Below are positions 8,801 to 18,142 of a stretch of DNA of 64,000 bases, piece by piece. The notes under the pieces are model-generated. The model saw only the letters and a program-made list of their open reading frames with translations. It was not told where the DNA came from and searched no databases. Origin of the DNA: Micromonospora carbonacea (GTDB lineage: Bacteria; Actinomycetota; Actinomycetes; Mycobacteriales; Micromonosporaceae); contig NZ_JACHMZ010000001.1 in NCBI RefSeq assembly GCF_014205165.1, positions 3,060,501-3,124,500 on the forward strand, read 5' to 3'. Position 1 is the stretch's first letter. Every line of letters starts with the position of its first letter. A program made the position numbers and the translations under genes.

Positions 8801-11800
8801 GCATCCACGCGGTGCTGCTCGGCTCGGCCGTCAACAACGACGGGTCGGGCAAGGTCGGGTGGACCGCGCCCGGGGTGGCGGGGCAGGTCGACGTGGTCCG
8901 GCGGGCGTTGCGCGACGCCGGGGTGCCGGCCGCCTCCATCGGGTACGTCGAGGCGCACGGCACCGGCACCGCCCTCGGCGACCCGGTCGAGCACCACGCG
9001 CTCGCCGAGGCGTACGCGCCCGCGCGGGCGTTCCTCGGCTCGGTGAAGGCCAACATCGGCCACCTGGACAGCTGCGCCGGCATGGCCGGGCTGATCAAGG
9101 CCGTGCTCGCCGTCCGCTCCGGCCGGGTGCCGCCGCAGATCAACTTCGCCCGGCCGAACCCCGCGCTGCGTCTGGCCGACGGGCCGTTCACGGTGACCAC
9201 CGTCGCCGCCGACTGGCCGGCGACCGGGGCGCCCCGGCGCGCCGCCGTCAGCGCCCTCGGCGTCGGCGGCACCAACGCCCACGTCGTCGTCGAGCAGCCG
9301 CCGGCCCCGCCGCCGCGCGCCGCCGACCCGCCCGACGTGGTTCCCGGGCTGCTGCCGATCTCCGCCGCCGACCCCGCCGCGCTGGCCGCGCTCGCCCTGC
9401 GGCACCGGGACCGGCTGCGCGCCGACCCCGACCTGGCCCTGGCCGACGTGGTGCGCACCGCCGGCACCGGCCGCCGGCACCTGGGCCACCGGCTCGTCGC
9501 CCTCGGTGGGTCGACCGCCGCCCTCGCCGAGGCCCTCGACCGGCACGCCGCCGGACTGCCGGCCGACGTGCTGACGGGCGAGGCCGGTGGGGACGCCGGC
9601 GGGCCGGTCGCCCTCGCCTTCCCCGGCCAGGGCGACGTCGGCGACGCGCTGCTCCCGCTGGCCGCCCGGTTCCCGGTCGTCCGGGTGGTGCTCGACGAGG
9701 CCGCCGCCGCGTACCGGGAGGCCGTCGGCGGCGACCTCGTCGCCCGGCTGCGCGCGGACCGGCCGGCCGTCGCCCGGCCCACCGACGTCGCCCAGCCGGC
9801 GCTGGTCGTCGCCGGGGTGGCACTGGCCCGGCTGTGGCGCTCGTGGGGCCTGTCCGTGGGCCACGTCCTCGGCCACAGCGTCGGCGAGTACACCGCCCTG
9901 GTCGTCGCGGGCGCGCTGCCCCTCGCCGACGCCGTGCGGCTCGCCGCCCACCGGGGCCGCCTGATGGCCGACCACCTGCCGCCCGGCGCGATGCTGGCGG
10001 TGCTGGCCGACCGGCCGACCGTGGACGCGCTGGCCGCCGGGTCGCCGCTGGAGCTGGCGGCGGTCAACGGGCCGACGCAGCACGTCCTCGCCGGCCCACC
10101 CGACGCCGTCGCCGCCGTCGCCGACCGGGCCGCCCGGCTCGGGGTGGCGACCCGGCGGCTCCCCGTCGACCGGGCGTTCCACTCGGCGGCGGTCGCGCCG
10201 GTGCTGGGCCCGCTGCGCGAGCTGGCCGCCACGGTCGAGTTCCGGCCGACCCGGCTGCCGCTGGTCAACGCCCTCGACGGCCGGGTCCGCCCGCCCGGCT
10301 GGCGGCCCGACGCCGAGCACCTGTGCCGGCACGCCCGCGAGCCGGTGCGCTGGCACGACGCGGTGTCCACCCTGTCCGCCGAGGCGGTCGCGACGGTGGT
10401 CGAGGCGGGCGCGGGCGGCCTGCTCACCGCCCTCGCGGGCACGACCGGAGCCGCCCCCGGGGCGACCGGCGCGGGGCCGCGGTGGGTGCCGTCGCAGCGG
10501 CGGGGGCTCGACCCGGTGGCGGGGCTGTGGCGGGCGGTGGCAGAGCTGCACGTCGCGGGCACGCCGGTGGACTGGGCGGCGCTCGTGGACGGGCACGGCG
10601 GACGCCGGGTGACGCTGCCCAGCTATCCCTTCCAGCGCCGCCCCTTCTGGGCGACCCCGGAGCCCGCAGCCGCATCGGCTCCCGTCGTGTCCCCGGCTCC
10701 CGTCGTGTCCCCGGCCCCCGCCGTGTCTCCTGCTCCCGCCGGTGACAGGCGGGCGGACGCGGTGCCGGCGGCGTCCCCGGCGGGGACGGCGGGCGGGGCG
10801 GACGCGGTGCTGGAGCGGGTCCGGGCGCTGACCGCCGAGCGACTCGGCCTGGCCGCCGCCGAGGTCGATCCGGACGCCGGCTTCTTCGCCCTGGGCGCGG
10901 ACTCGCTCCTGCTGATCACCATGTCCCGGGAGATCGAGCGCGACTTCGCCGTCCGGGTGCCGGTGCGGGACCTGTTCACCACCGTCGACACGCCGCGCCG
11001 GCTCGCCACGGCGATCACCGCCGCCGCGCCGCCGACCGGTCCGGACGCCACGGCGTCGGCGGCGTCCCCACCCGCCACCGACGGCGGACCGTCCGGGGAC
11101 GCCCGCCGGCCGGTGCCGGGCGAGCTGGTCGACGTCGTCCGGCAGCAGCTCGACCTGATGCGCCAGCAGCTCGCCCTGCTCGGTGTCGCCGCCGGCCTGC
11201 CGGCGGACCCGCCCACCGCCCCGCCGGAGCCCGCCGCCCCGCCGCGCCCCGCGCCCACGCCGGCCCCCGCGTACGCCCCGCCAACCCCCGCCCCCACCCC
11301 TGCGCCCCCGGCCCCCGCTTCCGTGCCGGTCCCCGTGTCCGGGCCGGCGCCTGCTGCCGCGCCGGCCGGCGCGGACCCGCGCCCGGCGGCCGGCGCGGCG
11401 ACGAGGCCGGACACCGTCGACTTCAGCCTCTACTTCTTCGGCGACTATCCCGACCAGGACCGCGACGACAAGTACGGCGTCATCGTCGACGCGGCGGAGT
11501 TCGCCGACGCGCACGGCTTCCACGCCGTCTGGCTGCCCGAGCGGCACTTCCACTCCTTCGGCGGCCTCTTCCCCAACCCGTCGGTCCTCGCCGCCGCCCT
11601 CGCGACCCGCACCCGGCGGGTACGGCTCAACGCCGGCTCGGTCGTGCTGCCGCTGCACCACCCCGTCCGGGTCGCCGAGGAGTGGTCCATGGTGGACAAC
11701 CTCTCCGGCGGCCGGATCGGGCTGGGCTGCGCGCCGGGCTGGCACGCCAACGACTTCGTCTTCCACCCCGAGCACTTCGGCCGGCACAAGCAGGTGATGT

Positions 11801-14800
11801 ACGAGCACCTGGAGACCGTCCGGCGGCTGTGGCGCGGGGACGCGGTGCCGGCCCGCTCCGGCAGCGGCGAGGCACTCGACGTGCGTCTGTTCCCCCGCCC
11901 GGTGCAGCCCGAGCCGCCGGTGTTCACGGCGATCGTCGGCAACCCCGACAGCTACCGGGAGGCCGCCCGCCGCGACGTCGGGGTGGTGACCAACCTGATG
12001 ACGCAGGACGTGGCGGGCCTCGCCGAGAACGTGGCGCTCTACCGGCGCACCCGCGCCGAGCACGGCCTCGACCCGGCCGGCGGGCGGGTGGTGGTGCTGC
12101 TGCACACCTACCTCGGCGAGGACGCCGACCGGGCCCGCGCCGAGGCGTTCGAGCCGTTCTGCGCGTACCTGCGCTCGTCGTTCAGCCTGCTCGGCCAGGT
12201 GGTCAACAGCCTCGGCATGAACATCGACCTGGCCGGCACCCCCGACGAGGACGTGCGGTTCGTGCTGGGGCGGGCGTACGAGCGGTACTGCGCGCAGCGG
12301 GCCCTCATCGGCTCGCCGCAGAGCTGCCGGTCCGTGGTGGAGGCGGTGCTCGCCGCGGGGGCCGACGAGATCGCCTGCTTCGTCGACTTCGGACTGCCCG
12401 CCGACGCCGTCCGCGCCGGCCTGCCGGTGCTCGACGCGCTGCGCCGGGCCACCCCGCGCCGACCCGTCGGCGACCCGCCGCACCCCGGCGGGCGGACCGC
12501 GCCGCTGTCGTCGGCGCAGCGCCGGCTGTGGCTGATGGAACGGCTGCACCCGGGCACGCCCGCCTACAACGAGGCGGCGGCCGTGCGGCTGGTCGGCCCC
12601 CTCGACCACGCCGCGCTGCGGGGCGCGCTGCGCGACGTGGTCGACCGGCACGCCCCGCTGCGCACCCACTACGCGGAGGTCGCCGGGGAGCCCCGGCAGG
12701 TCGTCCGCGACCGGGTGCCGGTCGAGCTGCCGGTGCGCGAGCACACCGGCGGGGCCGAGGACGAGGCGGTCCGCGCCGCGCTGGCCGCCGAGAGCCGCCG
12801 GGTGTTCGACCTGGCCGCCGGGCCGGTGTTCGCCTTCACGCTGCTGCGCTTCTCCGCCACCCGGCACGTGCTGGTGCTGGCCTTCCACCACCTGGCCACC
12901 GACGGCGGCTCGTACGCCGTGCTGACCGACGAGGTGTCGGCCCGCTACCGGGCCCGGGTGACCGGCGTCGCGGCGGAGCTGCCCCCGCTGCCGGTGACCT
13001 ACCCGGAGCTGGCGGCGGCCGGCGACGGCGAGCCCGACGACAAGGACCTGGCCTACTGGCGGGGCCAGCTCGACCCGGCCCCGCCCACCCTCGTCCTGCC
13101 CTCCGACCTGGCCCGCCCGGCGCTGCCGTCGGCGGCCGGGGAGAGCGTCTTCCGCGAGCTGCCCGCCGAGCTGGCGCGGCGGGTCCGGCGGTTCAGCCGC
13201 GCCGAGGGGGTCACCCCGTTCACCACCCTGCTGAGCGCGTTCGGGGTGCTGCTGTCCCGGTTCACCGGCCAGGACGACCTGGTGGTCGGCACCGGCACGA
13301 GCGGCCGGGACGAGCGGACCGCCGGCCTCGTCGGGTTCTTCGTGCGAACCCTCCCGCTGCGGCTGGACCTCACCGGCGACCCGAGCTTCCGCGAGCTGCT
13401 GGCCCGGGTGCGGGTCACCGCCGCCGACGGGTACGAGCACGACCGCGTCCCGTTCGACGCGCTGGTCGAGGCGGTCGCCCCGCACCGGGAGGCCGGCCGG
13501 CACCCCCTGTTCGACGTGGTGGTCGAGTACGAGAGCGGGCCCGGGGCGTTCGCCTTCGACCTGCCGGGCGTCACCGCCGAGCCGCTGCCGCTGGGCCTGG
13601 CCAAGGCCCCCGTCGACCTGATGGTCTACCTGTCGCACGGCGAGACGCTGCGCTGCCACGTGGAGTACCGCACCGACGTGCTCGACCGGGCGACCGTGGA
13701 CCGGCTGCTCGACCACCTGCACCGGCTGCTCGACGTGCTGACCCGCGCGCCGGGCGAGCCCCTGTCCCGGCTGGCCGCCCGGTTCGACGACCCCGCCGCC
13801 CGGCCGGTCGGCCCGCGTCCCGCGCCGGCCGCCGACCGGTTGCACGACCTGTTCCTCCGGCAGGCCGACCGGACCCCCGACGCGGTGGCCGTGGTCGACG
13901 GGGAGCGGCGGTGGACGTACCGGGAACTGCGGGACCGGGCGCGGGCGCTGGCCCGCCGGGTCGCGGCGCACGGCGTCGGCCCGGACGACCTGGTGGCGGT
14001 GCTGCTGCCGCGCCGGGCGGAGCTGGTCGCGGCGCAGCTCGGCGCGCTGCTGGCCGGCGCGGCATTCCTGCCGCTGGACCCGGACCTGCCGGCGGCCCGG
14101 CTGCGCGACCTGCTCGCCGACAGCGACGCCCGCCTGCTGCTGACCGCCGCCGACGTCGCCGACCCGTTCGCGGAGACCGGCTCCGGCGCCGGCGGATCCG
14201 CCCCGGGGGCCGCCGGTTCCGGAGCCGTCCGGGTGGCGCGGATGCTGGTGGACCGGCCCGGCGACCCCGGCCTGCCCGACCCCGTCGACGCCGCCGGCCC
14301 CGGCCACCTCGCCTGGTGCGTCCACACCTCCGGCTCCACCGGCCGCCCCCGGCTGGTGGGCGTGCCGCACCGGGCCGCCGTGGACGTCGTGGACTGGCAC
14401 GTCCGCGCCCTGGCCCTCACCGGCGCGGACACCGTGGCGCACGCGCTCGGCCTCGGGTTCGACGCGAACCTCGCCGAGATCCATCCGACGCTGGCCGCCG
14501 GGGCGACCCTGCACCTCGTGCCGTCGCGGGTGCGCGCGGACCCGGCGCGGCTGGTCGACCGGTGGCGGCGGGCCGGGGTGACGGTCGCCTACCTGCCGGC
14601 GCCCCTGGCGGAGCTGGTGTTCGCGGTGCCGCCGGCCCCGGCCGTCCGGGTCCTGGTGGTCGGGGGCAGCCAGCTGCGCCGCCGCCCGCCGGCCGGGTAC
14701 CCGGCGGAGGTCCTCGACGCCTACGGCCCGACCGAGGCCGCGATCGTCACCACCGCCGGCCCGGTGCCGCCCGCCGGGACGGGCCCGATCGATATCGGCC

Positions 14801-16908
14801 GCCCCGTGGACCACCGCCGCCTCTACGTGCTGGGCCGCGACGGGACGCCGGTGCCGGCCGGCGCGGTCGGCGAGCTGCACGTCGGCGGCACCGGCCTCGC
14901 CCGCGGCTACCTGGGGCGGCCCGGCGCGACGGCGGCGGCGTTCCTGCCGGACCCGAACGCCGCCGAGCCGGGGGCCCGGATGTACCGCACCGGCGACCTG
15001 GTGCGGCTGCGCGGCGACGGCACGGTCGAGTTCCGCGGCCGGGTCGACGACCAGGTGAAGATCGCCGGGCACCGGGTGGAGCCGGGCGAGGCGGCCGCCG
15101 CGCTGGCCCTGCTGCCGGGGGTACGGCAGGCCGCCGTCGTCGCCCGGCACGACCGGGCCGAGCCGTACCTCGTCGGCTACGTCGTCCCCGACACCGCTGA
15201 CGGCCCCGACGCCGACACCGCTGACGCCGACACCGCTGACGCCGACACCGGTGCCGCCGGCGGTGCCGCGCCGCCGGACGCCCGCACCGCCCGGCTGGCC
15301 GCCGAGCTGGGGGAGCGGCTGCCGGCGCACCTGGTGCCGCGCGCCTGGGTGGTGCTGGACGCGCTGCCCGTCGGCGACACCGGCAAGGTCGACGTGTCCC
15401 GGCTGCCCGCGCCCGCCGCGCCGCCCGCCGGCGAGGAGCCACGGCCGGGCGTGGAGCGGCTCGTCCACGACGCGTGGTGCGCGGAGCTGGGCGTGCCCCG
15501 GGTGCCGCTGGACGTCTCGTACTTCGCCGCCGGGGGCGACTCCCTGGGCGCGGTGCGGCTGGCCAACCGGCTGCGCGAGGCGCTCGGCGTCGACGTCGGC
15601 GTGGACCGGGTGCTGCGCAGCCCGGGGGTGCGGGCGATGGCCGCGGCCCTCGACCCGGCCGGCCGGGCGCCGGCGACGTACCAGCAGGAGCTGATGTGGC
15701 ACCGCCAGCGCCAGGCCCCGAACCCGGCGGCCGTGCACATGGCCGTACGCGTCGACCTCACCGGCCCGCTCGACGTCCCCGCCCTCACCGCGGCGGTCGA
15801 CGCCCTGGTGGGCCGGCACGAGGCGCTGCGTACCCGGGTCGTGGCCGGCGACGGCGGGGCGGTGCAGGAGGTGCTGCCGCACCGCCCGGTGGCGGTGCCC
15901 GTGGTCGACCTCGCCGCCACCGACGCCGACGCCGCCGCGGTGCGGGCGTGGTGCGTGGCGGTCGGCCGGGAGCCGTTCCCGGCCGACGGGCCGTGGCTGC
16001 GCGCCCGGCTCGCCCGGCTGGCCGCCGACCGCTGGGTGCTGTCGCTGGTCGTGCACCACCTGTGCGGGGACGGCTGGTCGATGCTCCAGCTCCTCGACGA
16101 GCTGGCTCGGGCGTACGCGGGCGCGCCGCCCGCGCGCGTCCCGGCCCTGCGCTACGTCGAGCACGCGCGCCGGCAGCGCGCGGCGCAGGTGCCGCCGGAG
16201 GCGCTGCGGCACTGGCGGGAGACGCTCGCCGACCTGCCCCGGGCCGTCGCGCTGCCCACCGACCGGCCCCGCCCGGCCGTGCCCTCGGGCGTCGGCGCGG
16301 AGTACGCCTTCACGCTGCCGGCCGCGCTCACCGGGCGGCTGACCCGGCTCGCCGCCGGCGCGGGGCTGACGCTGTTCCCGCTGCTCGCGGCCGCCTACGC
16401 CCGGTTCGTCGGCGCGCTGACCGGCACCCGCGACGTCCTGCTGGCCTGCCCCTACGCGCACCGGGACCGCCGGGAGCTGGAGGCGGTGGTCGGCCTGTTC
16501 ACCGGCACCCTGCCGCTGCGGGTGCGGCTGCGCGACGACGAGCCCCTGGCCGACCTGGCCGCCCGGTTCGACGCGGTGTTCCTGGCCGCGGTGCGGCACC
16601 AGCCGGCCCCGCTGCCGGCCCTCTACGCCGCGGTGGACCCCGGCTGGCGGATGGGGGACCCGCCGCCGTTCGCCGGGGCGCTGTTCACCTGGAACCCGGG
16701 GATGCCGCCGGCGCGCCTGCCGGGGCTGGCGGCGGAGGTCACCGACCAGGGGTTGGACTGCGCCCGGCGGGACTGGTCGATCATGCTCACCCCCGCCGGC
16801 GACGGCCTGCTCGGCGTCGTCGAGTACTCGACGGACCTGTACGACGAGTCGACCGTCGCCGAGCGCTGCCGCCGGTACGTCGACATCCTCGTGCGGGCGG
16901 CCGGGTAG
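5860..16908 (+). CDS. hybrid PKS-NRPS megasynthase: AL-ACP-KS-AT-ACP-LLM-C-A-PCP-C
   Basis: A 3682-residue assembly line. Domains by residue: acyl-AMP ligase about 20-600 (SSGSTGTPKIIPLTH near 203); ACP1 about 630-705 (Ser665 in GVGSVE, not the usual GxDS); KS about 720-1150 (Cys897, His1033, His1068); AT about 1250-1545 (Ser1340 in GHSVGEY, RAFHS near 1438, malonyl-type); ACP2 about 1645-1715 (Ser1682 in GADSL); a Pro/Ala linker; FMN-dependent luciferase-like monooxygenase of the MupA/Atu3671 family about 1853-2200; C about 2211-2645 (HHLATDG from 2343); A about 2660-3185 (specificity residues read by eye D-A-A-Y-V-G-A-I-V-K, no confident substrate); PCP about 3190-3265 (Ser3228); terminal C about 3274-3682 (HHLCGDG from 3399). 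There is no KR, DH, ER or thioesterase. Predicted chemistry: a carboxylic acid is activated, extended once with malonate to a beta-ketoacyl chain, oxidised, joined to one amino acid, then released or passed on by the terminal C domain (inference). Confidence 0.93.
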   Translation: MTTASPPARRPAVSRGGELPADPEHPRTLGAALRRAARDFPDAGIRVVAEDGTDTLLDHATLLTRARAVRAGLRARGVAPGSAAILRVDSGVDYWPAFWGCALGGVVPLTVGAPAGYDADSPAVAALLHAWRALDAPVVLAGAADAAGLAGLPLADRVVDVAELAAAGPAGPAAGRAAADPAGASADADVEPGPDEVAVLQLSSGSTGTPKIIPLTHRGLSEYAVGARVLLDVRPGDVLLNWLPLDHVAGLLLYHLGGVFLGASSVHVATGLVLADPTRWLDLMARHGVTHGWSPNFGLGLVADAVGRDPGGRRWELGGVRRMVSGGEQCLPETFRAFVAATGVPAAAMTPAWGMSETSTGITFGSFTEPGCRQVVRTASLDGDVEWVEDATGAREDVTELLSVGRPAPGATLRIVDADGAVQPEGRVGRVQVRSARVTPGYLGDPEATRAAFPDGDWLDTGDLGYLRDGALTVTGRAKDLLILNGQNIPCHEIERVVGAVAGVRAGLVAAVGVPDARTGTEALVVFAVTDAEGGHAAAPADPHATTGSAAERVAGAVSTAVARRWQLAPRRVVILGEADFPRTTGGKIRRAELRRRFLADGFPPPTGRPGDAAAGGPGAAPAGEEGLVAPGRPAVRAVVRAALADVLGRPAETDRPFYELGVGSVEIVALRARLEEALGRSVPQPALFAHPTVDALAAHLAAAGPAPAGGEAAARPADRRVAVVGMAARFPGAADVDEFWAALLAGVESVRAFTPAELAAAGVPEHLAADPGYVAASGVLDDVAGFDAAFFGVSPREAELLDPQHRLFLETCQHALEDAGCPGEAGGRRIGVFAGGGMNLYPHHTYLRHQLPQAVASADPATAIGAALGNQPDFLATRVAYRLGLTGPAVTVQTACSTSLVAVHLAARALLAGDADVAVAGAVAVHVPQVTGYRHTPGSILSASGRCRPFDADADGTVGGNGVAAVVLKPLDRALADGDRIHAVLLGSAVNNDGSGKVGWTAPGVAGQVDVVRRALRDAGVPAASIGYVEAHGTGTALGDPVEHHALAEAYAPARAFLGSVKANIGHLDSCAGMAGLIKAVLAVRSGRVPPQINFARPNPALRLADGPFTVTTVAADWPATGAPRRAAVSALGVGGTNAHVVVEQPPAPPPRAADPPDVVPGLLPISAADPAALAALALRHRDRLRADPDLALADVVRTAGTGRRHLGHRLVALGGSTAALAEALDRHAAGLPADVLTGEAGGDAGGPVALAFPGQGDVGDALLPLAARFPVVRVVLDEAAAAYREAVGGDLVARLRADRPAVARPTDVAQPALVVAGVALARLWRSWGLSVGHVLGHSVGEYTALVVAGALPLADAVRLAAHRGRLMADHLPPGAMLAVLADRPTVDALAAGSPLELAAVNGPTQHVLAGPPDAVAAVADRAARLGVATRRLPVDRAFHSAAVAPVLGPLRELAATVEFRPTRLPLVNALDGRVRPPGWRPDAEHLCRHAREPVRWHDAVSTLSAEAVATVVEAGAGGLLTALAGTTGAAPGATGAGPRWVPSQRRGLDPVAGLWRAVAELHVAGTPVDWAALVDGHGGRRVTLPSYPFQRRPFWATPEPAAASAPVVSPAPVVSPAPAVSPAPAGDRRADAVPAASPAGTAGGADAVLERVRALTAERLGLAAAEVDPDAGFFALGADSLLLITMSREIERDFAVRVPVRDLFTTVDTPRRLATAITAAAPPTGPDATASAASPPATDGGPSGDARRPVPGELVDVVRQQLDLMRQQLALLGVAAGLPADPPTAPPEPAAPPRPAPTPAPAYAPPTPAPTPAPPAPASVPVPVSGPAPAAAPAGADPRPAAGAATRPDTVDFSLYFFGDYPDQDRDDKYGVIVDAAEFADAHGFHAVWLPERHFHSFGGLFPNPSVLAAALATRTRRVRLNAGSVVLPLHHPVRVAEEWSMVDNLSGGRIGLGCAPGWHANDFVFHPEHFGRHKQVMYEHLETVRRLWRGDAVPARSGSGEALDVRLFPRPVQPEPPVFTAIVGNPDSYREAARRDVGVVTNLMTQDVAGLAENVALYRRTRAEHGLDPAGGRVVVLLHTYLGEDADRARAEAFEPFCAYLRSSFSLLGQVVNSLGMNIDLAGTPDEDVRFVLGRAYERYCAQRALIGSPQSCRSVVEAVLAAGADEIACFVDFGLPADAVRAGLPVLDALRRATPRRPVGDPPHPGGRTAPLSSAQRRLWLMERLHPGTPAYNEAAAVRLVGPLDHAALRGALRDVVDRHAPLRTHYAEVAGEPRQVVRDRVPVELPVREHTGGAEDEAVRAALAAESRRVFDLAAGPVFAFTLLRFSATRHVLVLAFHHLATDGGSYAVLTDEVSARYRARVTGVAAELPPLPVTYPELAAAGDGEPDDKDLAYWRGQLDPAPPTLVLPSDLARPALPSAAGESVFRELPAELARRVRRFSRAEGVTPFTTLLSAFGVLLSRFTGQDDLVVGTGTSGRDERTAGLVGFFVRTLPLRLDLTGDPSFRELLARVRVTAADGYEHDRVPFDALVEAVAPHREAGRHPLFDVVVEYESGPGAFAFDLPGVTAEPLPLGLAKAPVDLMVYLSHGETLRCHVEYRTDVLDRATVDRLLDHLHRLLDVLTRAPGEPLSRLAARFDDPAARPVGPRPAPAADRLHDLFLRQADRTPDAVAVVDGERRWTYRELRDRARALARRVAAHGVGPDDLVAVLLPRRAELVAAQLGALLAGAAFLPLDPDLPAARLRDLLADSDARLLLTAADVADPFAETGSGAGGSAPGAAGSGAVRVARMLVDRPGDPGLPDPVDAAGPGHLAWCVHTSGSTGRPRLVGVPHRAAVDVVDWHVRALALTGADTVAHALGLGFDANLAEIHPTLAAGATLHLVPSRVRADPARLVDRWRRAGVTVAYLPAPLAELVFAVPPAPAVRVLVVGGSQLRRRPPAGYPAEVLDAYGPTEAAIVTTAGPVPPAGTGPIDIGRPVDHRRLYVLGRDGTPVPAGAVGELHVGGTGLARGYLGRPGATAAAFLPDPNAAEPGARMYRTGDLVRLRGDGTVEFRGRVDDQVKIAGHRVEPGEAAAALALLPGVRQAAVVARHDRAEPYLVGYVVPDTADGPDADTADADTADADTGAAGGAAPPDARTARLAAELGERLPAHLVPRAWVVLDALPVGDTGKVDVSRLPAPAAPPAGEEPRPGVERLVHDAWCAELGVPRVPLDVSYFAAGGDSLGAVRLANRLREALGVDVGVDRVLRSPGVRAMAAALDPAGRAPATYQQELMWHRQRQAPNPAAVHMAVRVDLTGPLDVPALTAAVDALVGRHEALRTRVVAGDGGAVQEVLPHRPVAVPVVDLAATDADAAAVRAWCVAVGREPFPADGPWLRARLARLAADRWVLSLVVHHLCGDGWSMLQLLDELARAYAGAPPARVPALRYVEHARRQRAAQVPPEALRHWRETLADLPRAVALPTDRPRPAVPSGVGAEYAFTLPAALTGRLTRLAAGAGLTLFPLLAAAYARFVGALTGTRDVLLACPYAHRDRRELEAVVGLFTGTLPLRVRLRDDEPLADLAARFDAVFLAAVRHQPAPLPALYAAVDPGWRMGDPPPFAGALFTWNPGMPPARLPGLAAEVTDQGLDCARRDWSIMLTPAGDGLLGVVEYSTDLYDESTVAERCRRYVDILVRAAG
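10678..10741 (+). repeat. 18-bp tandem repeats coding the AT-ACP2 linker
   Basis: About three and a half imperfect 18-base units encode a repeated (P-V/A-V-S-P-A) linker between the acyltransferase and second ACP. Low-complexity Pro/Ala linkers of this kind are normal between megasynthase domains; the near-identity of units suggests recent slippage expansion. Confidence 0.6.
15190..15252 (+). repeat. 15-bp tandem repeats inside the megasynthase A domain
   Basis: Repeats of GACACCGCTGACGCC, three to four copies with one variant unit, encode an acidic DTADA-type loop inserted in the C-terminal subdomain of the adenylation domain, between the conserved Lys-containing A8 region and the A10 TGKVD motif. 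The loop looks like a surface insertion. Confidence 0.6.
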
Positions 16909-16964
16909 CCCCGGACCGGCCACCGTGGACGGTTCTTGTCATACCCCCGTCGCAGTATGGAGTC

Positions 16965-17378
16965 ATGGCTGCTCCCGCACTGGCTCACGAGCCCACCCCG
17001 CCGCGTGCCCTGTCGCTGCGCGAGACCCGCACCCGGCTGACCCAGCTCATCGCGATGGCCGAGCTGACCGACACGGTCACCCTGGTCACCCGCGACGGCG
17101 ACCCGCGCCCGATCGCCGCGATCGTGCCCGCCTCGGCCGCCCGCACCGCGGCCCAGGCGCGGGCCGACGCCGACCGGCTCGCCACCGTGACGGCGGGCTG
17201 GGCCCGCCGCCTGGAGGAGTCCCACCGGCAGAGCAGCCGGCGGCACGCCGCCGAGCTGCGCGCCGTCACCGAGGCGCTCGCCGAGGTCTGGGCCGAGCTC
17301 GACCGCCGGGTCGCCCCCGGCGGCGACCCGGCGCTGGCCCGGCTCCGCGCCGCCCACGCCGACCTGCTGCGCGACTGA
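16965..17378 (+). CDS. Phd/YefM-like N-terminal domain protein
   Basis: A 137-residue protein with two parts. Residues 15-58 (LSLRETRTRLTQLIAMAE, then VTLVTRDGDPRPIAAIVPAS) match the Phd/YefM antitoxin fold, in which a short helix-strand module binds DNA. Residues 60-137 are a charged, Arg/Glu-rich helical region that may be coiled coil. No RelE/Doc-type toxin gene follows; the next gene is an acetyltransferase about 200 bases away. It may be an orphan antitoxin-like regulator. The ATG at 16965 is only 57 bases after the megasynthase stop, and TATGGA just upstream could be a -10 element of its own promoter, so it need not belong to the biosynthetic operon. Confidence 0.6.
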   Translation: MAAPALAHEPTPPRALSLRETRTRLTQLIAMAELTDTVTLVTRDGDPRPIAAIVPASAARTAAQARADADRLATVTAGWARRLEESHRQSSRRHAAELRAVTEALAEVWAELDRRVAPGGDPALARLRAAHADLLRD

Positions 17379-17575
17379 CCCCGTCGCGTCGCGCGCCCGG
17401 CCCCGGCGGCCCGGGCGTCGGACGCCTGCGCTCCGGGGGCCCGCGGCTCGAGGGGCCCGAGCGCCGCCGCGCCCCTCGTCCCCCTGCGGCGGGCCGCCTG
17501 CGGCCGGGCCGGGTGTTCCCGCACGCCCGGGTATGGTCTGCTGGACCGGTCCGCCCTGCGTCCCCGGGAGGCCCG

Positions 17576-18142
17576 GTGTTCGTTCGCCCCCTGACCGCCG
17601 ACGCCGAGCTGCGTCCGCTGGAGCCGTGGCGGGCCGAGGAGTTCCTCCACCACCTCGACCGCGCCCGGGAGCACATCGCGCCCTGGGTGGGTGCGTCGTT
17701 CGTGGCCACCGACCTCGCGTCCGCGCGGGCCGTCCTGCATCGCTACGCCGACGCGTGGGCCCGCGACGCCGGCGGGATCTGGGGCATCTGGCTCACGGGT
17801 CCGGCCCCGCGGCAGCCGACGCTGGTCGGCGGGGTCATGTTCGTCTCGTTCGACACCGCGCTGGGCGTGTGCGAGGCCGGCTGCTGGCTGGAGCCGGGCG
17901 CGCAGGGGCGGGGCCTGATCACCCGCGCCGCCGGCCTGATCGTCGACTGGGCGGTGCGGGAGCGGGGCGTCCACCGGGTCGAGTGGCGGACGAACCCGCG
18001 CAACACCCGCAGCATCGCCGTGGCCCGCCGGCTGGGCATGCGCCGCGACGGCACGCTGCGCCAGGCGGTCCCCGGGCCGCGCGGGCGGATCGACATCGAC
18101 GTCTGGTCGGTCCTCGCCGACGAGTGGCGGCCACCGGTCTGA
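17576..18142 (+). CDS. GNAT N-acetyltransferase (RimJ/RimL type)
   Basis: A 188-residue GNAT protein. The acetyl-CoA-binding region reads GCWLEPGAQGRGLITRAAGLIVDWA (Q/RxxGxG/A motif AQGRGL), followed by VHRVEWRTNPRNTRSIAVARRLGMRRDGTLR, the typical RimJ/RimL C-terminal pattern ending in IDIDVWSVLADEW. The GTG start directly follows a GGGAGG ribosome-binding site. The substrate could be a ribosomal protein N-terminus or a small molecule; position inside the natural-product locus allows product modification or self-resistance, but nothing in the sequence decides this. A short direct duplication covers its last codons and the following 30 bases. Confidence 0.8.
   Translation: MFVRPLTADAELRPLEPWRAEEFLHHLDRAREHIAPWVGASFVATDLASARAVLHRYADAWARDAGGIWGIWLTGPAPRQPTLVGGVMFVSFDTALGVCEAGCWLEPGAQGRGLITRAAGLIVDWAVRERGVHRVEWRTNPRNTRSIAVARRLGMRRDGTLRQAVPGPRGRIDIDVWSVLADEWRPPV

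Noticed and set aside
5572..16923. Antisense open frame of 3783 codons opposite the megasynthase
   Set aside because: It mirrors the megasynthase codon by codon; the translation is Gly/Arg/Pro/His-rich repetitive sequence without domains, an artefact of the GC-rich third codon positions.
16965..18142. Phd-like protein and GNAT protein as a toxin-antitoxin pair
   Set aside because: GNAT toxins (TacT type) pair with ribbon-helix-helix antitoxins and lie next to them with overlap; here the genes are about 200 bases apart and the acetyltransferase is RimJ/RimL-like.
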